Part shown: in pieces, positions 9,232 through 18,272 of the stretch
Layout: every line of letters starts with the position of its first letter
How positions within the stretch are numbered: position 1 is the first letter of the stretch
Assembly: GCF_900233005.1 (NCBI RefSeq)
Contig: NZ_LT960611.1
Coordinates: 1,674,001-1,738,000 of the forward strand
DNA: 64,000 nucleotides
Source: Vibrio tapetis subsp. tapetis
GTDB lineage: Bacteria; Pseudomonadota; Gammaproteobacteria; Enterobacterales; Vibrionaceae
Direction: 5' to 3'
Notes under the pieces: generated by a model
The model's input: only the letters and a program-made list of their open reading frames with translations
Databases searched by the model: none
Told to the model about the DNA's origin: nothing
Translations under genes and position numbers: made by a program

Positions 9232-12200
9232 ATGATACGATTTCATCGAAAGCAAAAATTCAAACGCCTACAACACACCTTAATGGTCGCATTCTTGGCG
9301 CTCAGCATTATCCCATTAACCGTTATCGCACTCTTTTTTCTCCAGTCTCACAGTAAAGACTTACAAGAACAAAGTACCTCACACCTGATCTCGGTTAGAG
9401 ATTCGAAAAAGCAGCAACTGCAAGATTACTTTCAAGCAAAAGAATCTGAAACCATGGGATTTGTACGCTCCGAACTTGCCTACGCAAGTGGTGGACGATT
9501 CTATGGATTGGTCAGCGCATTTAGAGACTTGGGCGCAGACCTTGATAAAGCACGTCAACACGCTCAGCAACGTTATATCAAGGGTTCTGGAAATCAAATA
9601 AGGACTTCTATTTTAAGAGAGTCGAGTGATTTTGCAGGAAGTGAACGTTATCGCCTTTTGCATAAACGTTATCACTGGGGCTATTTAGAACTTCTTAAAC
9701 GTTCGGATTTTGATGACATTCTTTTGGTTGATCTAGAAGGCAACGTTACCTATTCAGTCAACAAATACGATAATTTTGGTACCAACCTACTGACTGGTCG
9801 CTATAAGCACAGCAATTTAGGCAAAACTTTTGCCCATATTCAAAACCTCATGGAACAAGCTGGCCCAGATAGCGATGAAATCCCGACCGTTTTTTCCGAC
9901 TTCACCCTAGAAGGTAACGAACACGTAGCTTGGTTTGCCGCGCCAATCTTGCAGCAAGGTTATTTACACAGCTATGCGATTTTGCGACTACCAAGCACTA
10001 AATTATTAAAACTGTTCAAAGACAATACGGAATCTAACTCCATCAAAAGCTTGCTGGTTGGTGATGATAACCAGCCTCGGTTGTTGAACTTGTCTCAAGA
10101 TGATGTCATTGCTAGCCAAAAAATCATCGATATTGCATTAAAAGGCCAAACCTCAGTGAAGAGCTTTGACAATGCACATGGTGAACGAGTCATCGCCGCT
10201 TATACTCCGATTCAAGTGCGGGATCTTCGCTGGGCATTAGTCACTGAGTTACCAGAAAAGCAAGCTTACGCTCGCATCCACCAACTAGAAAAATTGTTTG
10301 CTGTGGCCATGCTGATTGCCATTATATTGGTATTTATCTGCTCTCATTATCTTTCTAACTTCATCACCTCGCCACTACTAAAACTCACTTGGTCCGCGGA
10401 ACGAGTGTCGGCTGGTGACCTCGAAGAAGATATGTTTACCACAAGCAGGAAAGACGAAATTGGACGCTTAGCGGTGAGCTTTGAGCGAATGCAGCGCTCT
10501 ATTCGCGATAAAATTCAAACAATTGGTAAACAAAACGAAGAATTAGAGCAAAACCTCACCATCATTTCTCAACAAAATGATGAACTCCACTTAGCCAATA
10601 AGCTCAAAGATGAATTTCTTGCGACTACCTCCCATGAGCTTCGCACTCCCTTACATGGCATGATTGGTATCGCAGAAGCCCTTATTTCAGGTGCAAATGG
10701 CACGATTCCCGCAAATCAAAGGCATCAGTTAGAAATCATCATCAACAGCGGCCAACGATTAGCAACGCTCGTTGATGACTTACTGGATTATCATAAGATG
10801 CGCTATGGCAGTTTAGATATCCAAACCAATGCCGTGAACCTTTCAGGCGCGACGCGATTAGTGCTGGAGTTATCACAGCACCTAATCGGTAATAAGCCTC
10901 TGCGTATTATTAATCAGGTGCCTACAGAGCTTCCGTTGGTGAGCGCCGATCCACAGCGTTTAGAGCAAGTCCTATACAACCTCATTGGTAACGCCATTAA
11001 GTACACCAGCGAGGGTAAAATCGTTATCTCTGCCACCATTTTAGATGACGCCATTCGAATTCAAGTGGTTGATACCGGCCAAGGTATCCCCGCAGAACAG
11101 CTGGATCATATATTCGAACCTCTCATCCAAGCAGGTCAGGACTCCAACCGCTATCGTCAGGGATCTGGTTTATGGCTTTCAATCAGCCGCCAATTGGTTG
11201 AGTTAATGGGCGGAACCTTGTATGTAAGTAGCCAACCGCTTGTTGGAACAACATTCAGTTTTTCATTGCCACTGGCGAACGAAGAAGAAATTGCAACTTC
11301 ACAAGTTCAAAATACCGCAAATCACTTTCAAGCCCCAGAGCAAAACGACTCTAACCTTGGCGACAATAATGCGCTGCCTGACAACCCGGATGGCCCACTG
11401 CTGATTGTGGCTGATGACGAGCCCGTAAATCTTCAAATCCTTGACAGTTTCTTGAGAATGGAAGGCTATCGAGTTAAAACAGCACAAGACGGCCCTGAAG
11501 CTCTTGAGTTGGTCATGTCAGAGAAACCTGAACTGCTCTTACTCGATGTTATGATGCCAGGAATGAGTGGTTACCAGGTCTGTGAACAACTAAGGCAAAG
11601 CTACGATCATGCTGAATTGCCCGTCATTATGCTGACAGCACTTAGTCAGACTAACGATCGAGTTAAAGGCTTCGATTCAGGCGCTAACGACTATCTGACG
11701 AAGCCATTTAATAAGTTAGAACTGGCATCTCGCATCAAGGCTCACCTCGCGGCAAGCAAAGCTGAACAAAGGCGACTAGAAAACCAACAACTGCAACAAG
11801 AACTTAAGCAAAGAGAAGTCGTCGAAGCGAACTTACTGGAAACACAAGGCCGTTTATTGGAGCAGTTAGAATCTGCTCCTGAAGCGATAATTTGCATTAA
11901 TGAAGACGGACGCATTCGCTTTGCCAACGATTCTGCAGCCAAATTATTCAAGCGTTCGTCAGAGCAATTGAAACGCAGTCAGGCGGAAGAAATCATTGCT
12001 CCAAAATACCTTAACCTTAATGACGTGCATTATTGTGGCGACATTGATATTTATGTTGGCGACAAACGAGAGCATATATCCAGCGATATCCTGCTGCTTC
12101 CTAAAGGTTCAGGCCTACGCTCTATGTATATATTTAATGTAGGTGGTGGCGCCAATACGGTACGAGTCAATAACTTAGAAACCGCAGTCGAAGCGCTTTC

Positions 12201-12618
12201 TAGTTATGCTTTTGAAGGTGACAAAGCAAAATTGCAACAACTTAAGGAGTTAGGCGGTGAGTTTACCCGCATAGCCGACAAGGTATCTGGACAAGGTGGT
12301 GATAAACAAGAACTGATGCGCGAGATACTGGTTGATGCAATGACTACCGCTATCGACTACTGGGAAACAGACAGTGGTCAAAGTAAGTTTGCTTTTGCTG
12401 AACAAAGTGGCTTGTGGCGCGTTTATCTAGACCGTAGCACACTGCAAACCCGTACATTAGATAAATACTTACGCAAAGAAACCCTACCTAAGACTCCTCG
12501 TTGGCGTACTGTGCTCAATTCTATGGATTACATCCTTGAGCATTGTAATAGCGCAACCCAACAACGTGCTCATTTAGAGGTTCTGAGAAATAAGATACAA
12601 AAGCTGCTTACCAGTTAG
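9232..12618 (+). CDS. chiS: Chitin-responsive hybrid sensor kinase and regulator ChiS
   Basis: At 1128 residues this matches Vibrio ChiS, the inner-membrane master activator of the chitin programme. Domains in order: TM1 (~17-37), periplasmic sensor (~38-350), TM2 (~353-373), HAMP (to ~428), HisKA with phospho-acceptor H468 (TTSHELRTPLHG), HATPase with N box (NLIGNAIKYT) and G1 (VDTGQGIP), a receiver (~725-845) with D772 (LLLLDVMMPG), a coiled coil, a PAS-like stretch (~890-940), and a C-terminal region. In V. cholerae the periplasmic binding protein CBP represses ChiS, and the C-terminal region binds DNA at the chitobiose promoter. The G2 box reads GSGLWLSIS, with W648 where the consensus has Gly. 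The gene sits directly upstream of the operon it is expected to control. Confidence 0.95.
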   Translation: MIRFHRKQKFKRLQHTLMVAFLALSIIPLTVIALFFLQSHSKDLQEQSTSHLISVRDSKKQQLQDYFQAKESETMGFVRSELAYASGGRFYGLVSAFRDLGADLDKARQHAQQRYIKGSGNQIRTSILRESSDFAGSERYRLLHKRYHWGYLELLKRSDFDDILLVDLEGNVTYSVNKYDNFGTNLLTGRYKHSNLGKTFAHIQNLMEQAGPDSDEIPTVFSDFTLEGNEHVAWFAAPILQQGYLHSYAILRLPSTKLLKLFKDNTESNSIKSLLVGDDNQPRLLNLSQDDVIASQKIIDIALKGQTSVKSFDNAHGERVIAAYTPIQVRDLRWALVTELPEKQAYARIHQLEKLFAVAMLIAIILVFICSHYLSNFITSPLLKLTWSAERVSAGDLEEDMFTTSRKDEIGRLAVSFERMQRSIRDKIQTIGKQNEELEQNLTIISQQNDELHLANKLKDEFLATTSHELRTPLHGMIGIAEALISGANGTIPANQRHQLEIIINSGQRLATLVDDLLDYHKMRYGSLDIQTNAVNLSGATRLVLELSQHLIGNKPLRIINQVPTELPLVSADPQRLEQVLYNLIGNAIKYTSEGKIVISATILDDAIRIQVVDTGQGIPAEQLDHIFEPLIQAGQDSNRYRQGSGLWLSISRQLVELMGGTLYVSSQPLVGTTFSFSLPLANEEEIATSQVQNTANHFQAPEQNDSNLGDNNALPDNPDGPLLIVADDEPVNLQILDSFLRMEGYRVKTAQDGPEALELVMSEKPELLLLDVMMPGMSGYQVCEQLRQSYDHAELPVIMLTALSQTNDRVKGFDSGANDYLTKPFNKLELASRIKAHLAASKAEQRRLENQQLQQELKQREVVEANLLETQGRLLEQLESAPEAIICINEDGRIRFANDSAAKLFKRSSEQLKRSQAEEIIAPKYLNLNDVHYCGDIDIYVGDKREHISSDILLLPKGSGLRSMYIFNVGGGANTVRVNNLETAVEALSSYAFEGDKAKLQQLKELGGEFTRIADKVSGQGGDKQELMREILVDAMTTAIDYWETDSGQSKFAFAEQSGLWRVYLDRSTLQTRTLDKYLRKETLPKTPRWRTVLNSMDYILEHCNSATQQRAHLEVLRNKIQKLLTS

Positions 12619-12642
12619 TATCCCATGAATGCTTAGTTAGCA

Positions 12643-12674
12643 TAGCCCACCAGCTCGTTGGTGGGCTTTTTTGT
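12643..12674 (+). terminator. Rho-independent terminator of chiS
   Basis: AGCCCACCA / TGGTGGGCT stem followed by TTTTTT, about 25 bp after the chiS stop. It separates chiS transcription from the chitin operon. Confidence 0.9.
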
Positions 12675-13108
12675 GGGTTCGTTAAGCCTCCCCCCATTAT
12701 TCTCTTCTCACCAATGACAGTCCGAATAACAACGCCGCAATCAGCTTTCTCAATGCACATGAACGACCTCATGATAATGATGACTATAACCACTGTAAAA
12801 CAAACAGCAAGCTCGTCGGCGAGCAGCCATTAAACGTTATTTATTTCCGTTAATTAAGCGGCGTATCCAACCATTATTTCAAATGAAAATCGAATAAATT
12901 AAGCGAACACTCACTCAAAAACCGATCAAGTTCATCGTATTGAGAACCCAGTCACAACAATTTGTCAGTATTAATTTTTCATGTGAATTTGACGAGAAAT
13001 AACGACTTTGAACTGGATCACCTATAAAAAAACATGACAAAAAGGCAGTAAATATATAACTATAAAGGTTAGTGAACACCAACAAAATCAAAACCAACCG
13101 AAATAAAG

Positions 13109-13124
13109 TTTGACCTACATCACC
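13109..13124. promoter_or_regulatory. Candidate CRP-cAMP site
   Basis: TTTGA-CCTACA-TCACC matches the TGTGA-N6-TCACA consensus at eight of ten positions, with the correct six-base spacer. CRP control of chitin utilisation is known in vibrios, which fits the location. Confidence 0.45.
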
Positions 13125-13156
13125 TTAAATATTTGTACAACAAACAACCAGAACAA

Positions 13157-13228
13157 CCGTAAATTGACGTTTATTACGGAGTAAAAGGTGATTTTAACGT
13201 TTTTAACGGACACTCTAATTGACCGTAA
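13157..13228. repeat. Three CCGTAA/TTACGG words in inverted arrangement
   Basis: CCGTAA occurs at 13157-13162 and 13223-13228, and its complement TTACGG at 13174-13179. The outer pair extends to TATTACGG...CCGTAATA. These could be half-sites for the operon's activator (ChiS is the obvious candidate), or arms of alternative hairpins in a leader RNA. Confidence 0.45.
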
Positions 13229-13392
13229 TAGCAACAAGGTGTTTTCTTGTAGGTGACCGAGGGCTATAGGCCACCCAACTTTCATCAATATTCAGTCGAA
13301 GTTGGAGGATTTTGGGATAGTCATCGGCGAGTGTTTCCAATTGAAAACATTCCCAACTTAGTGAAACAAAAAGCAATGAGTAAGGAACAGCT

Positions 13393-15069
13393 ATGCTTGC
13401 CAATATTAAAAAGACAGCACTTACAGCAGCAGTAATCGCAGCAGCTACAACGGTAGCACCTGTTGCATCTGCAGCAGAACGTAGTGAACTAACAATTGTA
13501 CCTGACTTCTACCCTACAATGGTTCGCAACTTCAACCCATACCTAGCGACAAACCTACGTACAACAACGGATTTCGTTTACGAGCCACTTGTCATCTTTA
13601 ATGAAATGCACGGTAATACGCCCGTTATGCGTCTAGCCGAAGACTTCCGCATGTCAGACGATCTGATGAGCGTAACCTTCGACATTCGTAAAGGTGTAAA
13701 ATGGTCTGATGGTGAAAAATTCACTGCGGACGACGTCGTTTACTCTTACCAACTACTTAAAGATAAGCCAGAGCTAGACCAGCGCGGTATCAATAAGTGG
13801 GTTTCAAGTGTTGAGCGTTTAAATGAGTACCAAGTCCGCTTCCGTCTTACTGAAGCAAACTCAAACGTACCATACGAAATTTCTTTGGTTCCTATCGTTG
13901 CTGAGCACGTATGGAAAGACGTTAAAAACCCTACATCATTTACCAATGAAAACCCTGTAGGTACTGGTCCATTTACTGAGATTGATACGTTCACACCTCA
14001 GCTATACATCCAATGTCGTAACCCTAACTACTGGGACAACGACAACCTAGATGTTGACTGTCTTCGTGTACCACAAATTGCAAACAACGACCAATTACTG
14101 GGTAAAGTGGTTAACTCTGAATTGGATTGGACTTCATCGTTCATTCCAGACATCGACCGCACATACGCAGCTGCGAGTCCTAACCATCAGTACTGGTACC
14201 CGCCATCAGGCACTAACGCATTTGTAATGAACTTTAAAAATACAGATGCTGCGAAAAGTGAAGCACTAACAAACGTTGATTTCCGTCGTGCTTTCTCTAT
14301 GGCTCTTGACCGTCAAACTATCATCGACATCGCATTCTACGGTGGCGGTACAGTGAATGACTTCGCATCGGGCCTAGGCTACGCATTTGAAGCATGGTCT
14401 GATGAGAAGACTCACAAGAAATACCAGAAATTCAACACGTACAACCTAGACGGCGCAAAAGCATTGCTTAAGAAAGCTGGCTTTGTTGATGTAAACGGTG
14501 ACGGCTATGTTGACACGCCATCAGGCAAATCGTTTGAACTATCAATTCAATCTGTAAACGGTTGGACTGACTGGAACAACACAGTACAACTTGCGATTGA
14601 GCAACTTGACGAAGCTGGCATCAAAGCAAAAGCTCGTACACCTGAGTTCGCGGTATACAACCAAGCGATGCTAGAAGGTAACTACGACGTTGCTTATACG
14701 AACTACTTCCACGGTGCGGATCCACACCTTTACTGGAACAGTGCGTATAACTCAGCACTACAAGGCGGCGCGGGCATGCCTCGTTTCGCAATGCACTTCT
14801 TTACTGATGAGAAACTAGATAGCCTACTAGACAGCTTCTACAAAACAGCAGATAAGAACGAGCAGCTAGAAATCGCTCATGGCATTCAACAAATCATCGC
14901 TTCTAACCAAGTAACGGTTCCTGTTCTATCTGGTGCTTACATGTACCAATACAACGAAGCGCGTTTCTCTGGTTGGTGGAATGAGAAGAATCCTAAGGGC
15001 CGTCCAAACATCTGGGCTGGTATCCCTGAGCGTCTACTTCACGTACTGGACCTAAAACCAGTTAAATAA
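13393..15069 (+). CDS. Periplasmic chitin oligosaccharide-binding protein (CBP)
   Basis: A 558-residue extracellular solute-binding protein of family 5 (OppA/DppA type). The signal peptide is ~1-27, with cleavage near VASAAERS; the mature protein has the family's early element NPYLATNLRTTTDFVYEPLV and the RKGVKWSDGEKFTADDVVYS segment (~98-117). It captures (GlcNAc)n for the ABC importer encoded by the next four genes. In V. cholerae the orthologue also binds the ChiS periplasmic domain and keeps it inactive until oligosaccharide is present. As the first gene of the operon it is followed by a GC-rich hairpin at 15086-15109, which could favour excess binding protein over membrane components. 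Confidence 0.95.
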   Translation: MLANIKKTALTAAVIAAATTVAPVASAAERSELTIVPDFYPTMVRNFNPYLATNLRTTTDFVYEPLVIFNEMHGNTPVMRLAEDFRMSDDLMSVTFDIRKGVKWSDGEKFTADDVVYSYQLLKDKPELDQRGINKWVSSVERLNEYQVRFRLTEANSNVPYEISLVPIVAEHVWKDVKNPTSFTNENPVGTGPFTEIDTFTPQLYIQCRNPNYWDNDNLDVDCLRVPQIANNDQLLGKVVNSELDWTSSFIPDIDRTYAAASPNHQYWYPPSGTNAFVMNFKNTDAAKSEALTNVDFRRAFSMALDRQTIIDIAFYGGGTVNDFASGLGYAFEAWSDEKTHKKYQKFNTYNLDGAKALLKKAGFVDVNGDGYVDTPSGKSFELSIQSVNGWTDWNNTVQLAIEQLDEAGIKAKARTPEFAVYNQAMLEGNYDVAYTNYFHGADPHLYWNSAYNSALQGGAGMPRFAMHFFTDEKLDSLLDSFYKTADKNEQLEIAHGIQQIIASNQVTVPVLSGAYMYQYNEARFSGWWNEKNPKGRPNIWAGIPERLLHVLDLKPVK

Positions 15070-15085
15070 GTAGCACAACCCCTTT

Positions 15086-15109
15086 GCAGCGCGTGGTTCT
15101 GCGCGCTGC
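15086..15109 (+). promoter_or_regulatory. Intercistronic hairpin after the CBP gene
   Basis: GCAGCGCG / CGCGCTGC, an 8-bp GC-rich stem with an 8-base loop 16 bp past the CBP stop, without a proper U-run. It is the kind of hairpin that stabilises or partly attenuates the mRNA after an abundantly made binding protein. Confidence 0.6.
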
Positions 15110-15229
15110 CTTTCAAAACCTCCTATCGCTTGTCACGATATGGCGCTCGTCGTCAGGGGGTTACTCGTTCTAAAAGAACGTCCTGACTCCAGGATCAGGG
15201 AAAAAATCTGGGAGAGTAAGGTAAAAGTT

Positions 15230-16216
15230 ATGGGATATTTTTTAAGACGTTTGTCGTTCTACTTGATTGCGTTGCTGGTTGCAGCAACAATTAACTTCAT
15301 TATTCCGCGAGCAATGCCAGGTGACCCAGTTACCATGATGTTCGCCAACGCGACCGCACAGGTTACTCCTGAACGAATCGCAGCAATGAAACAACTACTT
15401 GGTTTCGTTGACGGTCCACTTTGGATGCAATACCTGACTTACCTCAAAAGCATCGCTAGCTGGGAATTAGGTACGTCTATTAAATTTTACCCTCTGAGTG
15501 TAAATGACCTTTTAGGTGGCGCATTCGGTTGGTCTCTTTTCTTAGCGGGCACAGCCGTTATTCTTTCGTTCTCTATCGGTTCTATTCTTGGCATTTTTGC
15601 TGCTTGGAAACGTGGTAGTAAGTTCGATACCTTCATCACTCCGGGCATGCTGATTATCCAAGCGGTTCCACAAGTGGTTATCGCTATGCTGGCCATGTTC
15701 ATTTTTGCCATTGGTTTGCAGTGGTTCCCAACAGGTTATGCCTACACAGCGGGTGTAACACCAGACTGGACCAGCTTAGCTTTCTATAAGAACGTCGCTT
15801 ATCACGCCATACTACCGCTGTTTTGTGCATCTGTAGTTCAAATCGGTGGCTTCCTAGTTAACATGCGTAACAACATGATCAACTTGTTAGCAGAAGATTA
15901 CATCACCATGGCGAAAGGCAAAGGCCTTAACGAAAACCGTATTGTTTTTAACTACGCCGCTCGAAACGCCCTACTACCAAGCGTGACCGCTTTGTCGATG
16001 TCTCTTGGTATGGCAATCGGTGGTCAACTTATTGTTGAAATCATCTTTAACTACCCTGGCTTAGGTTCCGTACTGCTTAACGCTATTCATGCTCGTGACT
16101 ACCAAGTATTGCAAGGTCAGTTACTTATCATGACGCTGTTCATGCTGTTCTTTAACTTAATGGCAGACATGTTGTATGTCGTGCTTGACCCTCGCCTACG
16201 TAAGGGAGGCAAATAA
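15230..16216 (+). CDS. Chitooligosaccharide ABC transporter permease 1
   Basis: A 328-residue DppB/OppB-type inner-membrane permease. I chose ATG 15230 (MGYFLRRLSFYLIALLVAAT) with TAAGG upstream; the frame extends 30 residues further back, but that extension is hydrophilic and unlike the family. About six TM helices are visible (~8-28, ~100-125, ~137-155, ~175-200, ~250-275, ~290-312), with the cytoplasmic EAA-like coupling loop DYITMAKGKGLNENRIVF (~222-240), the ATPase contact. It pairs with the next gene, which begins 2 bp after its stop. Confidence 0.93.
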   Translation: MGYFLRRLSFYLIALLVAATINFIIPRAMPGDPVTMMFANATAQVTPERIAAMKQLLGFVDGPLWMQYLTYLKSIASWELGTSIKFYPLSVNDLLGGAFGWSLFLAGTAVILSFSIGSILGIFAAWKRGSKFDTFITPGMLIIQAVPQVVIAMLAMFIFAIGLQWFPTGYAYTAGVTPDWTSLAFYKNVAYHAILPLFCASVVQIGGFLVNMRNNMINLLAEDYITMAKGKGLNENRIVFNYAARNALLPSVTALSMSLGMAIGGQLIVEIIFNYPGLGSVLLNAIHARDYQVLQGQLLIMTLFMLFFNLMADMLYVVLDPRLRKGGK

Positions 16217-16218
16217 TC

Positions 16219-17244
16219 ATGAAAGATATCTTTAAACTCATTCAAGGTAACCGAGTCGCACTTGTCGGACTCGTCATACTCTCAACTTTCTTATTTGTCG
16301 CCATTGCAGCACCACTGATCACCAAACACGCCCCAGATAAACGTACAGGTAAGCCACATGAGTACCCATCGTTCGTTGTAACGGCTGCGCAAAATACGCC
16401 AGATGGCTGGATTGCAGAAAACCTAGCAACAGATCGCCGCACATTGCTGATGTCGAAAAAAGCCGACCACGTAATGGGCACCACTCGTATGGGTCGTGAC
16501 GTATGGTCTCAACTGGCATACGGTGCACGAGTATCTCTAGCCGTTGGTTTTGGCGCGGGTATTACCGTGTGTTTCTTAGCGACAGTCATTGGTATTTCAG
16601 CGGGTTACTTTGGTGGACGTGTCGATGACGTGTTAACCGCAATGATGAATATCATGCTGGTAATCCCACAATACCCATTGCTATTTGTACTCGCCGCATT
16701 TATCGGAGAAGCCGGTCCATTAACCATCGCCATCATAATAGGGTGTACGTCCTGGGCTTGGGGAGCCAGGGTAATACGTTCACAAACCTTGTCACTACGT
16801 GAAAAAGAGTTTGTGAAAGCCGCTGAAGTTCTGGGTGAATCAGCATGGCGTATCATCTTTGTAGAGATTCTGCCTAACCTGATTCCGATTGTCGGCGCGA
16901 GCTTCATTGGTTCAGTAATGTACGCCATCATGATGGAAGCAACTATCTCGTTCTTAGGTCTTGGTGACCCAAGCACCATCAGTTGGGGCATCATGCTCTA
17001 CAACGTTCAAACGTCATCTTCAATGCTGATTGGCGCTTGGTGGGAACTTATTGGCCCTTGTTTAGCTTTGACTTTCCTTGTTACTGGTTTGGCACTATTG
17101 AACTTTGCTGTCGATGAGATTGCTAACCCACAATTACGTTCTCATAAAGGCATGAAACGCTGGAAAAAACTGGCGGCTCAAGATAAATCAGAGCGTACAC
17201 CAGAGCTACCACCACAAAATGCACTTTGGAGCGGAGATAAATAA
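16219..17244 (+). CDS. Chitooligosaccharide ABC transporter permease 2
   Basis: A 341-residue DppC/OppC-type permease. The N-terminal TM helix is ~16-36, followed by a periplasmic segment carrying TTRMGRDVWSQLAYGARVSL, typical of this subfamily, and then about five more helices. The coupling loop is EKEFVKAAEVLGESAWRIIF (~195-214). It forms a heterodimer with permease 1. Spacing to both neighbours is 2 bp, indicating tight co-translation. Confidence 0.93.
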   Translation: MKDIFKLIQGNRVALVGLVILSTFLFVAIAAPLITKHAPDKRTGKPHEYPSFVVTAAQNTPDGWIAENLATDRRTLLMSKKADHVMGTTRMGRDVWSQLAYGARVSLAVGFGAGITVCFLATVIGISAGYFGGRVDDVLTAMMNIMLVIPQYPLLFVLAAFIGEAGPLTIAIIIGCTSWAWGARVIRSQTLSLREKEFVKAAEVLGESAWRIIFVEILPNLIPIVGASFIGSVMYAIMMEATISFLGLGDPSTISWGIMLYNVQTSSSMLIGAWWELIGPCLALTFLVTGLALLNFAVDEIANPQLRSHKGMKRWKKLAAQDKSERTPELPPQNALWSGDK

Positions 17245-17246
17245 TT

Positions 17247-18230
17247 ATGACTGAACCACTAATTTCTGTCCGCAACCTTTGCGTTGACTATATAACAGAT
17301 GCTGGCGATGTTCGCGCATGTAATAACGTGAGCTTTGACATCGCTCCAGGAGAAGTACTTGGCCTAGCTGGTGAATCTGGCTGTGGTAAATCAACCGTCG
17401 CATTCTCTTTAATGCGCCTGCACAAGCCGCCTGCTTTTATCACAGGTGGAGAGGTGATTTTCAACGGTGAAAACATCTTGGATTACAGCGACGAACGTAT
17501 GCAATCGTTCCGTTGGAGCCAAATGTCTATGGTATTCCAAAGTGCGATGAACGCACTTAACCCTGTTCTCACTATGGAAGACCAATTTTGTGATGTGATT
17601 ATGCATCACACTAATATGACTCGTGACCAAGCGGTTCGCCGTGCTGAGGGGCTTCTGGAAATTGTCGATATCCATCCAGGACGTTTGCAAGATTACCCTC
17701 ACCAGTTTTCTGGTGGCATGCGCCAACGTTTAGTTATCGCTATTGCGCTCGCGCTTAATCCAAAAATGATCATTATGGATGAGCCAACAACAGCCCTAGA
17801 CGTTGTCGTTCAACGCGAGATTTTACAAAAAATCTACGCCCTTAAAGAAGAGTTTGGTTTCGCGATATTGTTCATCACCCATGACCTGTCTTTGATGGTC
17901 GAGTTCTCTGACCGCATCGGCATCATGTACTCAGGTGAATTAATCGAAGTTGCTCCGTCAAAAGAAATTTTAACGAGCCCATACCACCCGTACACCAAAG
18001 GGCTGGGAAGTTCTTTCCCGCCGCTGATTGGTCCGAAAACCAAGCTGACGGGCATACCTGGCAACCCATTAAATTTGCTGGATATCCCACAAGGGTGTCG
18101 CTTCCAAGCTCGTTGTGAACGTGCTCATGAAGCGTGTACGAAAGTTCCTACGGTGTTGCGTCAAATTGAGCACAATCGTTTCTCCAACTGCCATCTATAT
18201 GGTGAGCAACTTGCTCAGACGGAATCTTAA
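17247..18230 (+). CDS. Chitooligosaccharide ABC transporter ATPase 1 (OppD type)
   Basis: A 327-residue cytoplasmic ATPase. Walker A is GESGCGKST (42-50), the signature FSGGMRQR, Walker B IIMDEPTTALD and the switch His FITHDLSLM. The C-terminal oligopeptide-transporter extension has the Cys pattern GCRFQARCERAHEACTK seen in DppD/OppD proteins. It powers import through the two permeases together with the next gene, 42 bp downstream. Confidence 0.93.
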   Translation: MTEPLISVRNLCVDYITDAGDVRACNNVSFDIAPGEVLGLAGESGCGKSTVAFSLMRLHKPPAFITGGEVIFNGENILDYSDERMQSFRWSQMSMVFQSAMNALNPVLTMEDQFCDVIMHHTNMTRDQAVRRAEGLLEIVDIHPGRLQDYPHQFSGGMRQRLVIAIALALNPKMIIMDEPTTALDVVVQREILQKIYALKEEFGFAILFITHDLSLMVEFSDRIGIMYSGELIEVAPSKEILTSPYHPYTKGLGSSFPPLIGPKTKLTGIPGNPLNLLDIPQGCRFQARCERAHEACTKVPTVLRQIEHNRFSNCHLYGEQLAQTES

Positions 18231-18272
18231 TCGTCCATTGGTGTAAGAAGTAAAGAGTTTCTGGAGTCAACT

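Larger units (their letters stand above)
12675..13392 (+). promoter_or_regulatory. Long upstream region of the chitin operon
   Basis: About 720 bp without a convincing gene. It is AT-rich and must hold the operon promoter. Visible elements are a direct repeat of AATTAAGCG (about 12852 and 12898), a CRP-like site at 13109-13124, and three CCGTAA/TTACGG words at 13157, 13174 and 13223, two of them in inverted pairs. In V. cholerae the corresponding promoter is activated by ChiS together with other factors. The transcription start is not determinable here. AAGGA precedes the ATG of the first operon gene. Confidence 0.65.

Noticed and set aside
12915..13435. Short frames in the chitin-operon upstream region
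   Set aside because: All are under 65 codons, without ribosome sites or similarity, and they overlap candidate control sites.
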